From: Ianthella basta
Lineage: Eukaryota > Porifera > Demospongiae > Verongiida > Ianthellidae
Assembly: GCA_964019415.1 (NCBI GenBank)
Contig: OZ025868.1
Coordinates: 8,737,776-8,801,775, forward strand
Direction of reading: 5' to 3'
DNA: 64,000 bases
The notes below the pieces were generated by a model. It ran no database searches. It was not told the DNA's origin and was given only the letters and a program-made list of their open reading frames with translations. A program made the position numbers and the translations under genes. The stretch's first letter is position 1, and every line of letters begins with the position of its first letter. Shown piece by piece: positions 32,333-43,128 of the stretch.

Positions 32333-35300
32333 AGGATTTAGGTCTGGTCCTGAGGTCAGCAAACATGCACCTTGAAGCCACCTTAGCTCAAGAACCATTT
32401 GTCACATGTGCACATGTGCAGATAGTACAGTGCACTGCTTCTCTCTGCTGGCTATATAGCAGGTTTCACCCTCTCTTGGATGCATTTGTGCCTCTCCTCA
32501 GTGTTTCCTTCTCGGCAGAGGGTCCTTTGGCAGGCATCATAATGTGATAGAGCAGTCTCGTGATGTGATGCTTGTATGTTGATGTGGTATTCAAGTTCCA
32601 AGTGCCTATAGTTCTCCAGGTGTTTCTTGATGTTGTGGCAATCTCATACCATTCCGCTTTCCTAGTGCGCAGCTTCAAGATTGCATTCTCCAACTCTTCA
32701 GAGGAGGGTGGGTCAGCCACCTCAGCCCGTATCAGTTGTTGTCTAGCTTGCTCCAGCTCAGTCATATCGATTTTTCAATCACAATGTTTAGAAGGCTGGG
32801 GAAGTGCCCCTGCCATCGATCATGCTGGTGTTGAGTGATGCGGCAGGTGTGTCCCTTCTCATCCCTCATGCTCCTTATCTCCATTGGGAATAGGCCTCTT
32901 CTTCTCCCTCTCTGAATATCTCAGATGCACTTCCACATCACCACCATTTACTTCTTCCTGTGCTTCTTTGGCTTTGAGTGCATGAGAACCAGTTGTTCTT
33001 TGCATCCCTGATGGCTTCTGGGCTTCTCACTAGCTTCCTTAAACTCCTCCTTGTGAGAATCCTTTCCACTACTAAGCCATTCGTTTGTACAATGCAGCCT
33101 GTTTCTGAAGCAATGGTCTTATGGCAGAAGAACTATCTCTAAACCAGTCTGCTTGTCTTCTCTTTTCTCTGCCAATGGTTGCTTCAGCTGCCTCACATGG
33201 TTGCTTCAGCTGCCTCACATAGTACTGACTTCACCAAAGCCCACTTCTTCTCCATCAAGTCAGCCCCCGCTCCCCAGCCATGCATCTCCCGAAAGTGGTC
33301 ACTAGGTGTCATCCTCTCGTGGCTGTCTACCGCTTGCTCCTTCAGCTTAGAGATGCCAAATCTCATGTGGTTGCTGCTGTTAGGTTTGTTGTCTCACTAG
33401 CCCCACATGCAGGCTTCACATGCAACATTTGGTGGTCAGTGTTGCATTGGGCTCAGCGCATGAATGACACATCCAGGTATTTCCTACGCTGTGACTGTTT
33501 CATTATTTCATAATCAATGCAGTGCCACTTCTTTGACCCAGGATGCTGCCAAGTGGCCTTGTGGACTCCTTTCTTCTGGTACCAGGTGTTGCATATTGTT
33601 GCCTCATTTATGGAAAGGAAAGATAGCAGTTCCCTTCCCGCTTTATTCAGTTCTTCATGTGGCCCCAGTACAGTACTGCATTGGCCATTTTCATCATTGT
33701 CAACACTCTCTTCTTCATCATCAATGTGGGATCTCACACATGCGTTGAAATCTCCTAAGATAACACAGGTTTTGTGTGACAGAATTTCTGATAATGCTTG
33801 TTGTAGGTCATTGTAAAAGGCCTCTTTTATCTTGTGGTCGGAGGAGTTCGTATGAGCATAGCAAGACAGAATATGAAGCTGCTTACTACAATGAGTGCTT
33901 ATTCTAAGTTAGTCCTCCGGAGGGGAAGTAGCTTGGCATGCAGCATTGACTAGTGCCATTGAATGACACCCCACACTAGTGCTCATGTTGATCCAAACTG
34001 ATAGTCAGCTTTAGCCAGTTGATGCATCAAAGTCAAATACAACTGACCAGGGCTCGACACGTGGAGGCGCTGACTGACTTAGCTTTTACAAAAGCTGATC
34101 CCCCACATGCACTCTCTCACACACACACGCACACACACACACACACACATGGCATGTGTTACTAATTTCATCTCTTTTTTCCCGCAGAACTTCCCTGCTG
34201 AAGGAATAACTGTATTTGCCAACTTCCTTCACACGCATTTGGCCGGTTAGTGCTACAAGTAAAAGATTCGTGTATGCATACAGTATACATAAAGCTTAGC
34301 CCAATACGTTAATTGTTGTAAGCTATAGTGGAGTACGGTGTTCAGCTTATTTATTCTAACTCAGTTTTCACACTGCTAGCAGGGTTGAACCCACTGAGTT
34401 AAGTCAATCATGTGTACGTGTTAACCCAGTTTTGGTGCACATGTGAAACAGGTGTTTTTGTACACTCTGAGCAGCATACTTTTCATCATTCATGGCAATT
34501 AGAGGCATGTATTGAACAAGATGACTACAGGATGTCAATTAAACAGATTGTGTACATTGACTAGTGTAGAACGCTTCCTGCAGTGAATGGGAGGTATGTT
34601 CTGCTCACAGCTTACCTGTTGATGAAACTCAGCAGATAGTCATTCTCTTTCAGTGCCTCCAAAACCCTCTTCTTCTCTGTCGTATGTTCCACACCATTGG
34701 ATGACAGTGCACTGGCTCTGCTCATTGATGTCCTCACTGTTGCTGCCTTGTGTGCCATAGGATGGTGAGAGTGAAAAGACAGGTATTGGTTGGTGTGTGT
34801 TGCTTTGAATTACATGCAACTCAAAGCAACACACATCATTACATAAAAAGTAATGATGTAATTCAGCCAATGCATTGTCTGAATTACATTACTACTTTTT
34901 ATCGTTATTCATTACCACATGGAATATATAGGCTGAAAGAGGTTCTCATCTATACAGGTCGTGGTGTTTCTTTGAGGCACTATCGGAATGGTTCTGAAGT
35001 AATTCCTTCAGTAGCTCTTGACCAGGATCTGAACTATGACTTCAACTACCAGCAATATCGATCAGTGACTCCCAGGAAGATCATGCCAGTGAGTTTGTTC
35101 AGAGAGTCAAAGTGAACAGTGCTTGATACCCATCATGCCAATCTCCAAACCTGCTAGTAAGTCCACTTTTGTACATAAAAGTATGAGTGTTCTTTCTTCC
35201 CAGGGAGGTGTTCTTGAATTGGAATGTAATTACAGGAGCACTGACAGGAACGTCACAGTCTCTGTAAGAGGATGTATTTGTCAGTTGTTGTTAATGTATT

Positions 35301-37909
35301 GTAATGCAAGTTTATACATATGCAGCAATCTTCACATCTTCACAATTCAGGCTAAACTATAGCACTAAAGTTCGCTTAATGCTTATAGAATTGAAAAGAA
35401 CATACTGGAAAAGGTCCTATGCCAGTGTTGTCACACCACAATGGTGTCGTTAAGCAAATATGGCTTTGAAACCATGGTTCAGGAAGCTCTATCTCATGAG
35501 CGACAGCGATTTCAGAATTGAAACTTCACCAGCAAGAGTTTCATACTTATTATTTTAATTTGAAGGCTTCTTGTAGTTTGGTGGTAGTGTCCTTTTAAAT
35601 GTACACATTGTAAGTTGTCCAGTAGTCCCCCAGCAGTGTAAGATAATACGACAATAAGATTACATTCTCCTGTACTGTAATTCTATTGCATTTCAGCAGT
35701 TGTGTAGAGCAGGTACAGTGAAACCTGTCTAAGACAACTAGCTGCCTGTGGGCCGGTTGTTATTGAGAGGTGGCTGCTGTACAGAGGTAAATTGCAATCC
35801 TTTATTCAGGGCCAGGGAGGCTGCCTGTTTTAGAGAGGTAGCTGCCAACGCACTAACCATCTTAATCAGGTTCCACTGTATATAATACGACTATCCTGTA
35901 AATGTGAAGTATATGATTTTATGTATGTAATACAGTGCTGCATTTTCTTTTTTGCTGCCTATTAAGGGTGGTCTTAGGACTTTGCAAGAGATGTGCCTCA
36001 GCTTTCTGGCATATTACCCCCGAAGTAATGTCACAACCTGTGAAAGTACCATTACTGAGGCCTCCATTGCAACTGATCTGAGGTCAGCACATGTTTGAAA
36101 GATTGCACTTTAGTTTAGTAAATTATGCATGCATACAAGTGGGCGACTATTTAGAACAGCATCATGTCATACTGTGATTTATTGAACCTCCTGTGCTACT
36201 CCCAGGCTCGTACGCATGGGGTTTCTTGGGTTCGTATGAACCCCTTCCCAGGATCTGCAGTGTGTAAAATTAACAAACTAACCATTTTTGGTAGTCAAGG
36301 ACCAATTGAGGATCATATGTATCATTTTCTGAAGCTTTATTGCTCTGTTTTAGCAGTTTCAGTGAACATTTGTCCTGTCCGCCATTTTGTTATGACATCA
36401 TTTCACAGAAAATTTCCTTCAGTCATTTCTTTCCTAAATGGACCCCCCTTTCAATACCCTGCATATGAGCTTGACCCCATTTTTGAATAACCAATACTAC
36501 CAAATGAAAAAGCAATTGTATTACAGCCCATTTGTCCAACATTTCTGCCCTCTACCCGTGAACACACCTTTGTAGCTCTTACTATAACATACAAAAAATG
36601 ATCCAACCTCCTTCAGTAGCTGTCAGGTGAACACAACCTGGCTAATGATTAATTGATCATGAGCATTCATAGCAGACTCAATGACCGAATTGATTGCAGG
36701 ATGTTTCAGCCTCGTAAACCTTTGTCAGTTGCATACAAAGCTGTTTACAGTAATCATTTTTTTTTCTCGTGCATTAACTGTATTCTCTATGTCTGGTCAT
36801 CTCTTTATAATCTTGTTGATCATGAGCTGGTTGTGTCTACACGTACTGTCATGCAGGCTAAGCGAGGTTGCTGCAGCCTTGAGCTTGACTACTATTGAGC
36901 AAGCATTTGAGGCAATTTACAATCAGTCTTTCCCTTGGGAGGCAACTAAGGTCGCAGCTCTCTCCAACCGCTACAAGAACACTCGCAATGATAGTGCCAC
37001 TCAATACAACTGCATTATAAATCAGGTGGGTGTGCTTGTTTAACATTGCTAGTTTCACAACTGGCATGCACTATCATGTGCATGCGACTACACATGGAGA
37101 AATGGCTCAAGGGAATCATGCATTCACTGTATAAGTCTGGTGATTGATACTCTAAGACTTAATTATATTTCTGCACATTCTCTCGATTAAGCCTGACCTG
37201 ATGTAGAGTCAGGTTGACATAATAAAAATAACTCAAATTGAGTGTACAATGAAGTGTATTATAGTTATTGCCTGATGACGTCATTCTTCAAAGAAGCTGC
37301 CAATGCAGTATATCAGATACTGAACTGCAGTTAGTGCTGTATCTCACAAGCGCTCCGGGTGTACCCACCAAAATCAAATGTCATATATGTAAACAGTCAA
37401 ATTGATTTGGTAGTTACGGGATACACAACTGCAACACTGCAGAAGCCACTGTATGTGACGGATTAAGGGGGCCGTCATACACAGCGGATTGAGGAATCCA
37501 TTGTTGGCGGAGGACTGAAGGATACACCGTATGCAGATTAAGGTAGTCACCGTCCATGGCTGATTGCAGGAGCCGTCCACCACAGCAGATTAAGGGAGTC
37601 GCCGTCCAAGGAGAATTGAAGTAGTCATTACAAGCATGCAGCAAATTGTAGTAGCTGTCTTTCTTTCTTTCCTCTGGGTGCACCGAACTCTACATACCCA
37701 TTTTAGGGTGCCTATTTGGCAATAAACTATTTATTACTTATTACTAATGCAGTTCATGAAGCCATTTTCTGCTTGTTTACTTGCAGGCAATTGTGGAATC
37801 AAACATCAGTGAGTGCCCCACTGAAAGTTCTACAGCTGCTGTGCTAAAGCTGAGTGGTGTCGTACTCCTGGTGATGACTGCCGTAGCATCCTACTTGCTG
37901 GTGGCCTAA
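19674..37909 (+). CDS. MOXD1-like: MOXD1/DBH-type copper monooxygenase, copy A, complete
   Basis: Secretory-pathway hydroxylase of the copper type II, ascorbate-dependent family; the substrate is unknown. Exons: 19674-19949, 20035-20187, 24552-24704, 25978-26067, 31149-31349, 31525-31627, 32077-32240, 34188-34245, 34958-35088, 35204-35263, 35967-36082, 36857-37025 and 37787-37909; phases all agree. The 598 residues are close to vertebrate MOXD1 length. A signal peptide (MLVPVLLCLSAVANVAVCSG) precedes a DOMON domain (about 25-190). The two Cu2-monooxygenase domains keep every copper ligand: VHHM (CuH pair), MELHYDNP, HTHL (CuM pair) and LQEM. The tail TAAVLKLSGVVLLVM onward is hydrophobic to the end, suggesting a GPI or membrane anchor. 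A conserved 24-nt candidate microexon (20308-20331) would add eight residues. Promoter elements lie at 19433 and 19589, and receptor 3 follows 0.9 kb downstream. Confidence 0.9.
20462..22842 (+). mobile_element. PIF/Harbinger-like element in intron 2 of copy A
   Basis: Ends CAGCCCGTTTACAC and GTGTAAACGGGCTG are perfect complements, flanked by TAA on both sides (20459-20461 and 22843-22845). A 3-bp TWA duplication is typical of PIF/Harbinger. Near 21705 an ATG starts MAGVWSDAEVLLSIE, and a shifted frame then reads AAQAAITDNYAFRSEIRRL, resembling the Myb/SANT-like protein that accompanies Harbinger transposases, now broken. Internal GGAACGGTTC-type subterminal repeats are frequent. It also carries inverted and direct copies of the gene's own upstream region (20650-20800, 21190-21440). 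A shorter relative lies at 43982-44393 in copy B. Confidence 0.6.
20811..21184. mobile_element. MITE with inverted repeats of about 100 bp, nested in the Harbinger-like element
   Basis: The left end GTATAATTTTCGGACCA and the right end TGGTCCGAAAATTATAC are complements. The arms continue through CTGCTACTCACACTTT and CGCCCTTTGTAT against ATACAAAGGGCAAAAGTGTG. The middle has no coding sequence. Confidence 0.65.
22909..24346 (+). mobile_element. 5'-truncated LINE-type retroelement, 3' end with poly(A)
   Basis: Flanked by ACATAACTATTGTG on both sides (22895-22908 and 24347-24360), with an A-run just before the right copy. Copy B has a single related site (ACATCACTATTGTG, near 44406), so this is a target-primed insertion made in copy A only. 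The visible protein pieces contain a cysteine/histidine cluster (SHCACG, LNHALSC), then RHNHIRDLLAQFLTEVCPNV and EPALQPLTGE, a module I associate with the region downstream of RT in some metazoan retroelements. The clade is not assigned. The copy is broken, and is further interrupted by the MITE at 23222-23775. Confidence 0.65.
23222..23775. mobile_element. MITE with TA duplication and repeated subterminal motif
   Basis: Ends C(C/T)GTATNCGCTCTAAAA and its complement, flanked by TA at 23220-23221 and 23776-23777; TIRs are about 24 bp. The motif GACGAA-N(2-3)-TTAGAG recurs at both ends (for example 23286, 23309, 23329, 23614, 23653, about 23757). The central 250 bp differs in composition and may be captured sequence. 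It is inserted into the LINE fragment and is therefore the youngest layer here. Confidence 0.65.
24749..24776 (-). mobile_element. Helitron-like 3' terminus on the minus strand, intron 3 of copy A
   Basis: Read on the minus strand: CCCACC, loop, GGTGGG hairpin, then CATTCAG and CTAG. The same end lies at 45186 in copy B with the hairpin altered by compensating-looking changes, so it predates the A/B duplication. The 5' end is not identified. Confidence 0.45.
24777..25977. other. intron 3 of copy A, remainder
   Basis: No gene seen. The first 250 bp and last 130 bp match copy B. The middle (about 25020-25850) has no counterpart there, and B instead has Helitron-like elements (45664-46300). Confidence 0.4.
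26068..29676. other. intron 4 of copy A, first part
   Basis: Non-coding. 27110 onward matches 47265-47450 and then 53136 onward in copy B. The junction at about 27297 (CATCACATGGCATC) is the empty site of B's 5.7-kb foldback insertion. 28415 to about 28260 on the minus strand has a short frame (MAALAVCMCLAVSHLLDTP) kept in both copies; see findings. Otherwise nothing is recognised. Confidence 0.45.
29677..30893. mobile_element. inverted pair of MITEs with 19-bp ends, intron 4 of copy A
   Basis: CAGATGTAGGGATGGTGCA at 29712 and its complement at 29875-29893 bound a unit of about 180 bp. The same unit lies inverted at 30683-30857. Outside them the sequence GGGTGTGTAAAA continues the inverted symmetry, giving outer arms of about 220 bp. 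Copy B has the same structure at 55480-56694, so it predates the duplication. Confidence 0.7.
32252..32328. repeat. (CA)n microsatellite, 77 bp
   Basis: A pure CA run starting 11 bp after the exon 7 donor of copy A. The same place in B has 64 bp (58058-58121). The His/Thr frames it generates are not genes. Confidence 0.9.
32466..34060 (-). mobile_element. LINE endonuclease fragment in intron 7 of copy A
   Basis: On the minus strand, reading leftward: CVILGDFNACV, then GQCSTVLGPHEELNKAGREL, CNTWYQKKGVHKATWQHPG and CIDYEIMK. This is the APE-type endonuclease core (GDFN and HKATW...ID-Y blocks). A linker with LILRAEVADPPSSEELENAI-like sequence follows. RT motifs are absent, so the element lacks its 3' half. 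Frames are broken at both ends. The same fragment is at 58265-59830 in copy B, so insertion predates the A/B split. It differs from the RTE-like LINEs elsewhere in this window. Confidence 0.75.
34119..34149. repeat. (CA)n microsatellite before exon 8 of copy A
   Basis: A CA run interrupted by one G, ending about 40 bp before the exon 8 acceptor. Copy B has a longer pure run (59881-59926). Confidence 0.85.
35716..35878. mobile_element. 163-bp pogo/Tigger-like MITE in intron 10 of copy A
   Basis: Starts CAGTGAAACCTGTCTAAGAC and ends AATCAGGTTCCACTG, with TA on each side (35714-35715 and 35879-35880). Present at the same site in copy B (61921-62083). Confidence 0.7.
36083..36856. other. intron 11 of copy A, no gene
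   Basis: An open frame of 108 codons lies here, and one of 165 codons in the matching intron of B. They are not the same frame throughout and have no recognisable domain. Treated as intron. Confidence 0.5.
37460..37640. repeat. minisatellite of about 26 bp in the last intron of copy A
   Basis: About seven imperfect units with the core GATT(A/G)AGG, then GTC(A/G)CCGTCCA. Copy B has the same array with one extra unit, GGACTGAGGAATCTATC (63682-63885). It lies 150 bp before the exon 13 acceptor. Confidence 0.7.
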
Positions 37910-38700
37910 GTTCCTAAGTTACAAACAGTAGCTCTTTTCTATAGCTTAAATCTTGTATACAGAATGTAGAGAAAGAGATGCCCATATGCATGTACTATAT
38001 CAAGTATATAACTGCGTATTGGTAGTCATCAAAGTGTGTTTTGTAGATAGTGCGCATATAATATCATTATTTACAGATGCTGTAGTGTGATGTAGTAAAT
38101 GATTATGTATTATGGATAAATGGCTTGTTCTGCCACCAGTAGGTGCAGCTGCATGCGTCGTCCAGTATATATGACCAATATCCACTAGTCCTAGTATATA
38201 TTCTATAATATATACATTATTAATTTTCTATAATATATAGTGTTCAATGCATACACACTGTACATTCCGGCATGCAGGCAGTGCATGGTGGTGGAATATA
38301 TGACACAGTAAAGTCAGTCATGTAGGCCACTGCTCCGCTGTTAGGTCACCATATTGCTACAGATTTATTGGGGGGAGATGTTACACCGTGTACACTAGCC
38401 CCCCCCCCCCCCCCCCCTGGCATGCAGAACCATGCATGCATGACTGCATGATCACCTGCAGAGTTCTGTGGGAATCTGTTGCCCACATGTACATGCAGTG
38501 TTATATAATTATAGCCATAAAATGTAATTATGTGATAAGTGAGGCACTTGCGGTGCATGTAATAGACATTCGTGGTGACCTCACATCCTGTGTGCATGGT
38601 TGAATGGCCTATATATCACAGAGAATACATGACGGAACATGCTACGTATACGTACCGTTTACAGTACTTACTCTGTAAGAACCGAATGAACGCGTGTATA
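37910..38700. other. 3' flank of copy A and upstream region of receptor 3
   Basis: 37910-38100 matches the flank of the two exon 13 relics. 38220 onward matches the upstream of receptor 1, including a poly-C run near 38399-38417. No gene. Confidence 0.6.
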
Positions 38701-38708
38701 ATTATGCA

Positions 38709-38716
38709 TATAAAAG
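38709..38716 (+). promoter_or_regulatory. TATA box of receptor 3
   Basis: TATAAAAG with flanks identical to those at 6381-6388, 111 bp before the ATG at 38827. Confidence 0.55.
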
Positions 38717-38826
38717 CTTTCTTATAATTGCCGGAGCGGCAGAGACGTCTCACTATTGATCTAGAGTTGGTAGCTGAACGTAGCTACCCGAGCGCGGCTG
38801 AATCTAAGTGAAACAGTATAGCTACG

Positions 38827-39807
38827 ATGAACAACTCTTCCACTAACAGCTCCACAGCTGGTGTACCTTTCGTGCCATCAGTCGGGCAGGACAATGCACT
38901 ATTCTTTATTATCGTTCTGGTCACCACGGGATTCAACCTACTCATTGTTGCAGCCTTGATTGCGGATAGGAAGACTAATCGGTTCATTCGAGTGATCCTT
39001 GTCAATTTCTAGCTTTCTGGTGTAGCTTCATCAATAGCGATCATCATTTACGACTCTTTTGTGTTCTCTGATCTATATGTAGCAGAAGGATTCAGTTCTA
39101 ATACACCATGGTGGCAAATTGTGGTGGTGATATTCTACTTTGGAGGAACAGGGCGTGCGCTGTTTGCCACAATATATGCTGTAACCATGTTTCTGCTCGT
39201 AAAATTCTGGGATAAACCTGTTATTCGACCCAAGTACACCAAATACTTTGTTATTTCAGCAGTTGCCATATGGATTGTGGCTTTCCTAGCAGCGTCTCCG
39301 CTCATATCAAGAGATATTGTCTATGACACTGTCATAGAAAGCTGTAACTGCTTTGTGTATTCCATCACTTTTGTTGTGCTGTACAGCGTTCTCTTCTCCA
39401 TCCTCCCTGCTGTTATTTCACTGATTGTTCTCATTGTGACAGTCTATTATTACAAGAGTTACACAATTGACAATGTAAGCAGTGACAGAGTTTCAACAGG
39501 ACTCCTCAAGTTTGCCTTCTTCCTCCTGGTGGTGCAGACTGTTAATAACATCATTGCTTATGTTCTCCTCCCAATCATGTACATTAATCTAGTCCATGCG
39601 TTGTTTGATGATACATACTTTTCATTTCGTTCTCTCTTTGATGCAATTCACTTAACTGTGATTCCCACTCCAATTTTCATTCTCATCTTTATCAAACCAG
39701 TGCATGACATGTTGACCCATTGGGTGAGCTGCAGCTGCTTTAGGCAGAAGCACACTGGCACTACTAAAGCATCAGATCATGGATCAAGGATTACAAATAA
39801 ATTATAA
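38827..39807 (+). pseudogene. seven-transmembrane receptor copy 3, open except for one TAG
   Basis: 326 codons plus stop, aligned with receptor 1 over the full length. It has two extra N-terminal codons (STAGVPF) and one extra in TM6 (VNNIIAY). The only break is TAG at 39010-39012, where receptor 1 has the Leu codon TTG in TM2 (VNLLLSGV). The remaining 248 codons from 39061 are open and keep the ECL2 ESCNCF stretch and IPTPIFILIFIKPV. The TATA box and upstream block are intact. It follows monooxygenase A by 0.9 kb. Either a young pseudogene or a recoded gene. Confidence 0.85.
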
Positions 39808-40540
39808 ACTGCATGCTGCTTTGACAAAACCCTTAATTGTTTCAGTTAAGTGCGCTTCTTGTTATTATTATTTTACAGGAGTTGCAAATGAATCATAATT
39901 GGATTTAAACTCTTGCACTATGGCTATAATTTTATACTTCATGTGCATGACATTGTGCATTGCTGAACAATTGCATAGAATGAGTCCCACTCTACAGCAT
40001 TACTTATGTATTCCTATGTGCTCAAGGTTTCATGCTGAGCTATGCATTTATGTATGTAGGTGTGCGTGTATATGCATGTGCGTGTATAACTATGTCTGTC
40101 TATATTTGTGTGTACGTTATAATTATGCCCATACATTATACAAATCTGTATTTGTTTTCGCATGCGCATGAAGCCAAGTGTGCATTCTATCCCAGCTTAT
40201 TCATGTACACGTGCACTCTCAAGCCATGAGCCAATTACTTTATTGACATGCTATATAAGAGAGCTGGCCGCCTTTATTCCCATTGCAGTCGATCAGCTCA
40301 TGCTACAAAGCTGATAATTAGGAGGCACAGTTGCTGTATACTTCAAGGGACACCTCCACTGGCACCTGTATTAAAACACAGGTGAGGATGCCATGTATAT
40401 ATAGGTGATTACATTATGTAGGTATGTTCCACAGATATAGACAAGTATAGGCATGTACATCCTCAGTGACCAAGAGGGAAGTAAGAAACTGTGCATGTAT
40501 ATATAGCAGAAACATGAAATTATATAATACTATACAGAGA
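39808..40540. repeat. receptor 3' flank block of receptor 3
   Basis: Near-identical to 7471-8225. It ends where a partial CACTG-type element begins (GTGTAAAGTGAAG). Confidence 0.75.
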
Positions 40541-40870
40541 CTTGTGTAAAGTGAAGTGTTCATTCATCTTGCAACATGCAAACCAAGATAGGAGCAATGG
40601 GTAAGTAGTCCTTCATCTTGCTCCAAGCTGAAGTGATTTCCACAACATTATGTTCCTAGCCTAAAACCTACAGTACATTTGTACAGTTTGTATATGGCAC
40701 CATGAACATCAATATTGATATTATGAATATGATTATACATTCATTACTTGGGTTAACAGTGTTGAGTAAGTCTGTTAACTTACAGCTCTGTTAAACCATG
40801 TTAAGTAAGCTGTTGTTGCAAGTTAGCAAGATCTTTTACAACTCTGGTAACTAAGGCAGTTGGTGCAGTG
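40541..40870 (+). mobile_element. right half of a CACTG-ended element
   Basis: Matches 41930-42242, including the TTGGTGCAGTG terminus at 40870, but runs straight into LINE sequence (GAGGGAAATAGGCTGAG) without a TTA. It is probably the product of recombination between element copies. Confidence 0.65.
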
Positions 40871-40972
40871 GAGGGAAATAGGCTGAGACTGAGGTAGCTG
40901 AGGAATTGGGACGTAAGAATGAGGTTCCAGACTGAGCTAAAGAAGCAGTTTGAGGAAGCTAGCAACCAATTA
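40871..40972 (+). mobile_element. RTE-like LINE fragment
   Basis: Matches 12443-12544 and ends at the same TTA insertion site. Most of the 5' LINE present at 11740 is absent here. Confidence 0.7.
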
Positions 40973-42242
40973 CACTGCACCAATTAAGCTACTATACTGC
41001 TGTATGTATATTTGTGTATATAGTAGAAAGAGTATAATGTGAGGTAAATAATGCACATTTGTATGTTGTTAGTACTGTTCTAGCTATGGTGTACATGAAG
41101 CATGCAAGCCATTTTTACAGGCATGGAGGGCATTTTGTGTACAGTAAGCTGATAGTGAAGAGGCATGACAGCGGATGGAATTACTTCGGAATGATTGTAA
41201 GGTAGCTGTATTAGATGTCAAGTATATGTGCAGCCATATATAGTTGTACTAGTATGCTCCTGAGTGGGCTCCGCTGTCATGCCTCTTCACTATCAGCTTA
41301 CTGTACACAAAATGCCCTCCATTCTGTTCTCATGCCTGTAAATGGCTTGCATGCCTCACGTACACCATAGCTAGAACAGTACTAACAACATACAAATGTG
41401 CATATACCTCACAGTATATTCTCATTCTACTATATGCACACAAATATACATACAGCAGTATAGTAGTTTAATTCGTGAGCTTGCATGCGTGTAGTGACTG
41501 CATGCTGCATTCTAGTATTGCATTCTAGTACTAGTTCTTCTACTCATTCTGTAGCATGTGGAAGTCAGCAATGTACATGATTTGTGTATGTATGCACACA
41601 CAGTAGCACACATGTACACCTTCCTGAAGTCTACATGCATGCATGGCGTGCATATAGGCAGATGAATGTCCACTATTTGATTGATGCCTGGGAGTATGTG
41701 TAAAACAAAGTGCTTACAGTGGAACCCCACCTTGTGGACACCCCTGAAATGCGGACACCTCGATTATGCGAACACTTTCTAAAGTCCCAACAATTGGCCC
41801 TATTCTACTTGTATGAACTTCGTATGAACGTATGGGCTTATAAGCCGTACCTCTGAAATGCGAACACCCTATAATCAGGACACTTCTCTTGTTCCGAAGG
41901 GTGTCCGCATTATAGGGGTTCCACTGTTACAGTATTCATCTTGCAGCATGCAAGCCAAGATAGGAGCAATGGGTACATAGTCCTTCATCTTGCTCCAGGG
42001 TGAAGTGATTTCCACAACATTATGTTCCTAGCCTAAAACCTACAGTACATTTGTACAGTTTGTATATAGCACCATGAACATCAATATTGATATTATGAAT
42101 ATGATTATACATTCATTACTTGGGTTAACAGCGTTGAGTAAGTCTGTTAACTTACAGCTCTGTTAAACCATGTTAAGTAAGCTGTTGTTGCAAGTTAGCA
42201 AGATCTTTTACAACTCTTGTAACTAAGGCAGTTGGTGCAGTG
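40973..42242 (+). mobile_element. CACTG-ended DNA transposon, 1.27-kb copy
   Basis: CACTGCACCAA at the left, TTGGTGCAGTG at the right, TTA on both sides (40970-40972 and 42243-42245). It holds the hairpin with about 205-bp arms (40980-41190, 41265-41475) and a 210-bp pogo/Tigger-like MITE (41717-41926). It occupies the same LINE site as 12545-15666, so both descend from one insertion before duplication. Confidence 0.72.
41717..41926. mobile_element. pogo/Tigger-like MITE, 210 bp
   Basis: Perfect 12-bp ends CAGTGGAACCCC / GGGGTTCCACTG flanked by TTA (TA plus one T). It is the deletion form of 13239-15350. Confidence 0.7.
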
Positions 42243-42895
42243 TTAATTGAAGGTGCAGAAGAGGTAAGGAAGGTATTCAAAGGGGCAATCTTGGCAGTGA
42301 CAGAGAGGGTAGTGGGCAGACAGAGATCAGGCAGACACAGGAAAACAACAAGCTGGTGGAGCAATGATGTGGAGGAGGTAGTGAAGAGGAAAAAGCTGCT
42401 GTACACGCAGGAAGGCCCTAAATGATAAGACGGATGAGTCATGGAAGCTCTATAAGAAAGCAAAAAAGAATGCAAAGCAGGTGGTGAGGGAGGCAAAAGA
42501 GAAAGATCTGATCAGAGAGGGGGAGATGCTGCTGAGGGACTACCTTGGCAATAGAAAGAGGTTTTGGCCGAAATTGAAAGGAGAGGAAAAAGGGTGTGTC
42601 AGATATGTGGCAATATTGAGACGAAAGATGGTGAATTGATAACAGGAAAGAAAGAGGCACAGAGAAGATGGAGAGAACACTTCATCAAATTGTTCCAGAA
42701 TGAAGGGGAGGACTGTGCAGAAGGGATAGAGAGCTAGGGATGAACCTAGCAATGGGATAGACAACAGGATCTTGATGGAAGAAACCAGGAGGGCTATTGG
42801 GAAGCTAAGAAGTGGCAAAGCTGGAGGAGTTTGTGATATCTGAGGTGAGATGTTGAAGGCAGGAGGAGAGGTGACAGTACAGTGGTTAATAGCGT
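42243..42895 (+). mobile_element. RTE-like LINE fragment, continuing from 40972
   Basis: Reads IEGAEEVRKVFKGAILAVTE and a TTSWWSNDVEEVVK stretch, as in the LINE at 48572 (ATSWWSEEVKQAV). It ends at about 42890, joined through GTGGTTAATAGCG to the promoter region of copy B. Confidence 0.75.
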
Positions 42896-42934
42896 TCCCA
42901 ATCACCCTAGCATGTGCCTTGTAGTGTACTGTTT

Positions 42935-42942
42935 TGACGTCA
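42935..42942. promoter_or_regulatory. consensus CRE upstream of copy B
   Basis: TGACGTCA in the same context as 19433-19440. Confidence 0.45.
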
Positions 42943-43100
42943 TAACCACACCTTCATCAACTCGTACCACCTGTACCTGTGTGTGTGTGTGCGTACTGCG
43001 GTGCACCAGAGGGACGCGTTGTGCAAGTGGTAGGAGTGACCAACATACCAGTAAGTTCAAAAGGTAATTGTTACATTTATTTTACTTCCTTGGGGATACG

Positions 43101-43128
43101 CAATATTCATGGTCATGCATGAATATTG
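43101..43128. promoter_or_regulatory. palindrome in the copy B promoter
   Basis: Same 11-bp arms as 19589-19616; the only difference between copies is in the loop. Confidence 0.5.

Noticed and set aside
32206-32547. Open frames with long Thr-His or Val-Cys runs
   Set aside because: Direct translation of the CA microsatellite, extended into exon 7 and intron sequence.
36083-36160. Alternative 3' end of copy A in intron 11
   Set aside because: The exon 11 donor, exon 12 and exon 13 are all in phase and conserved in B, so an early end is not needed.
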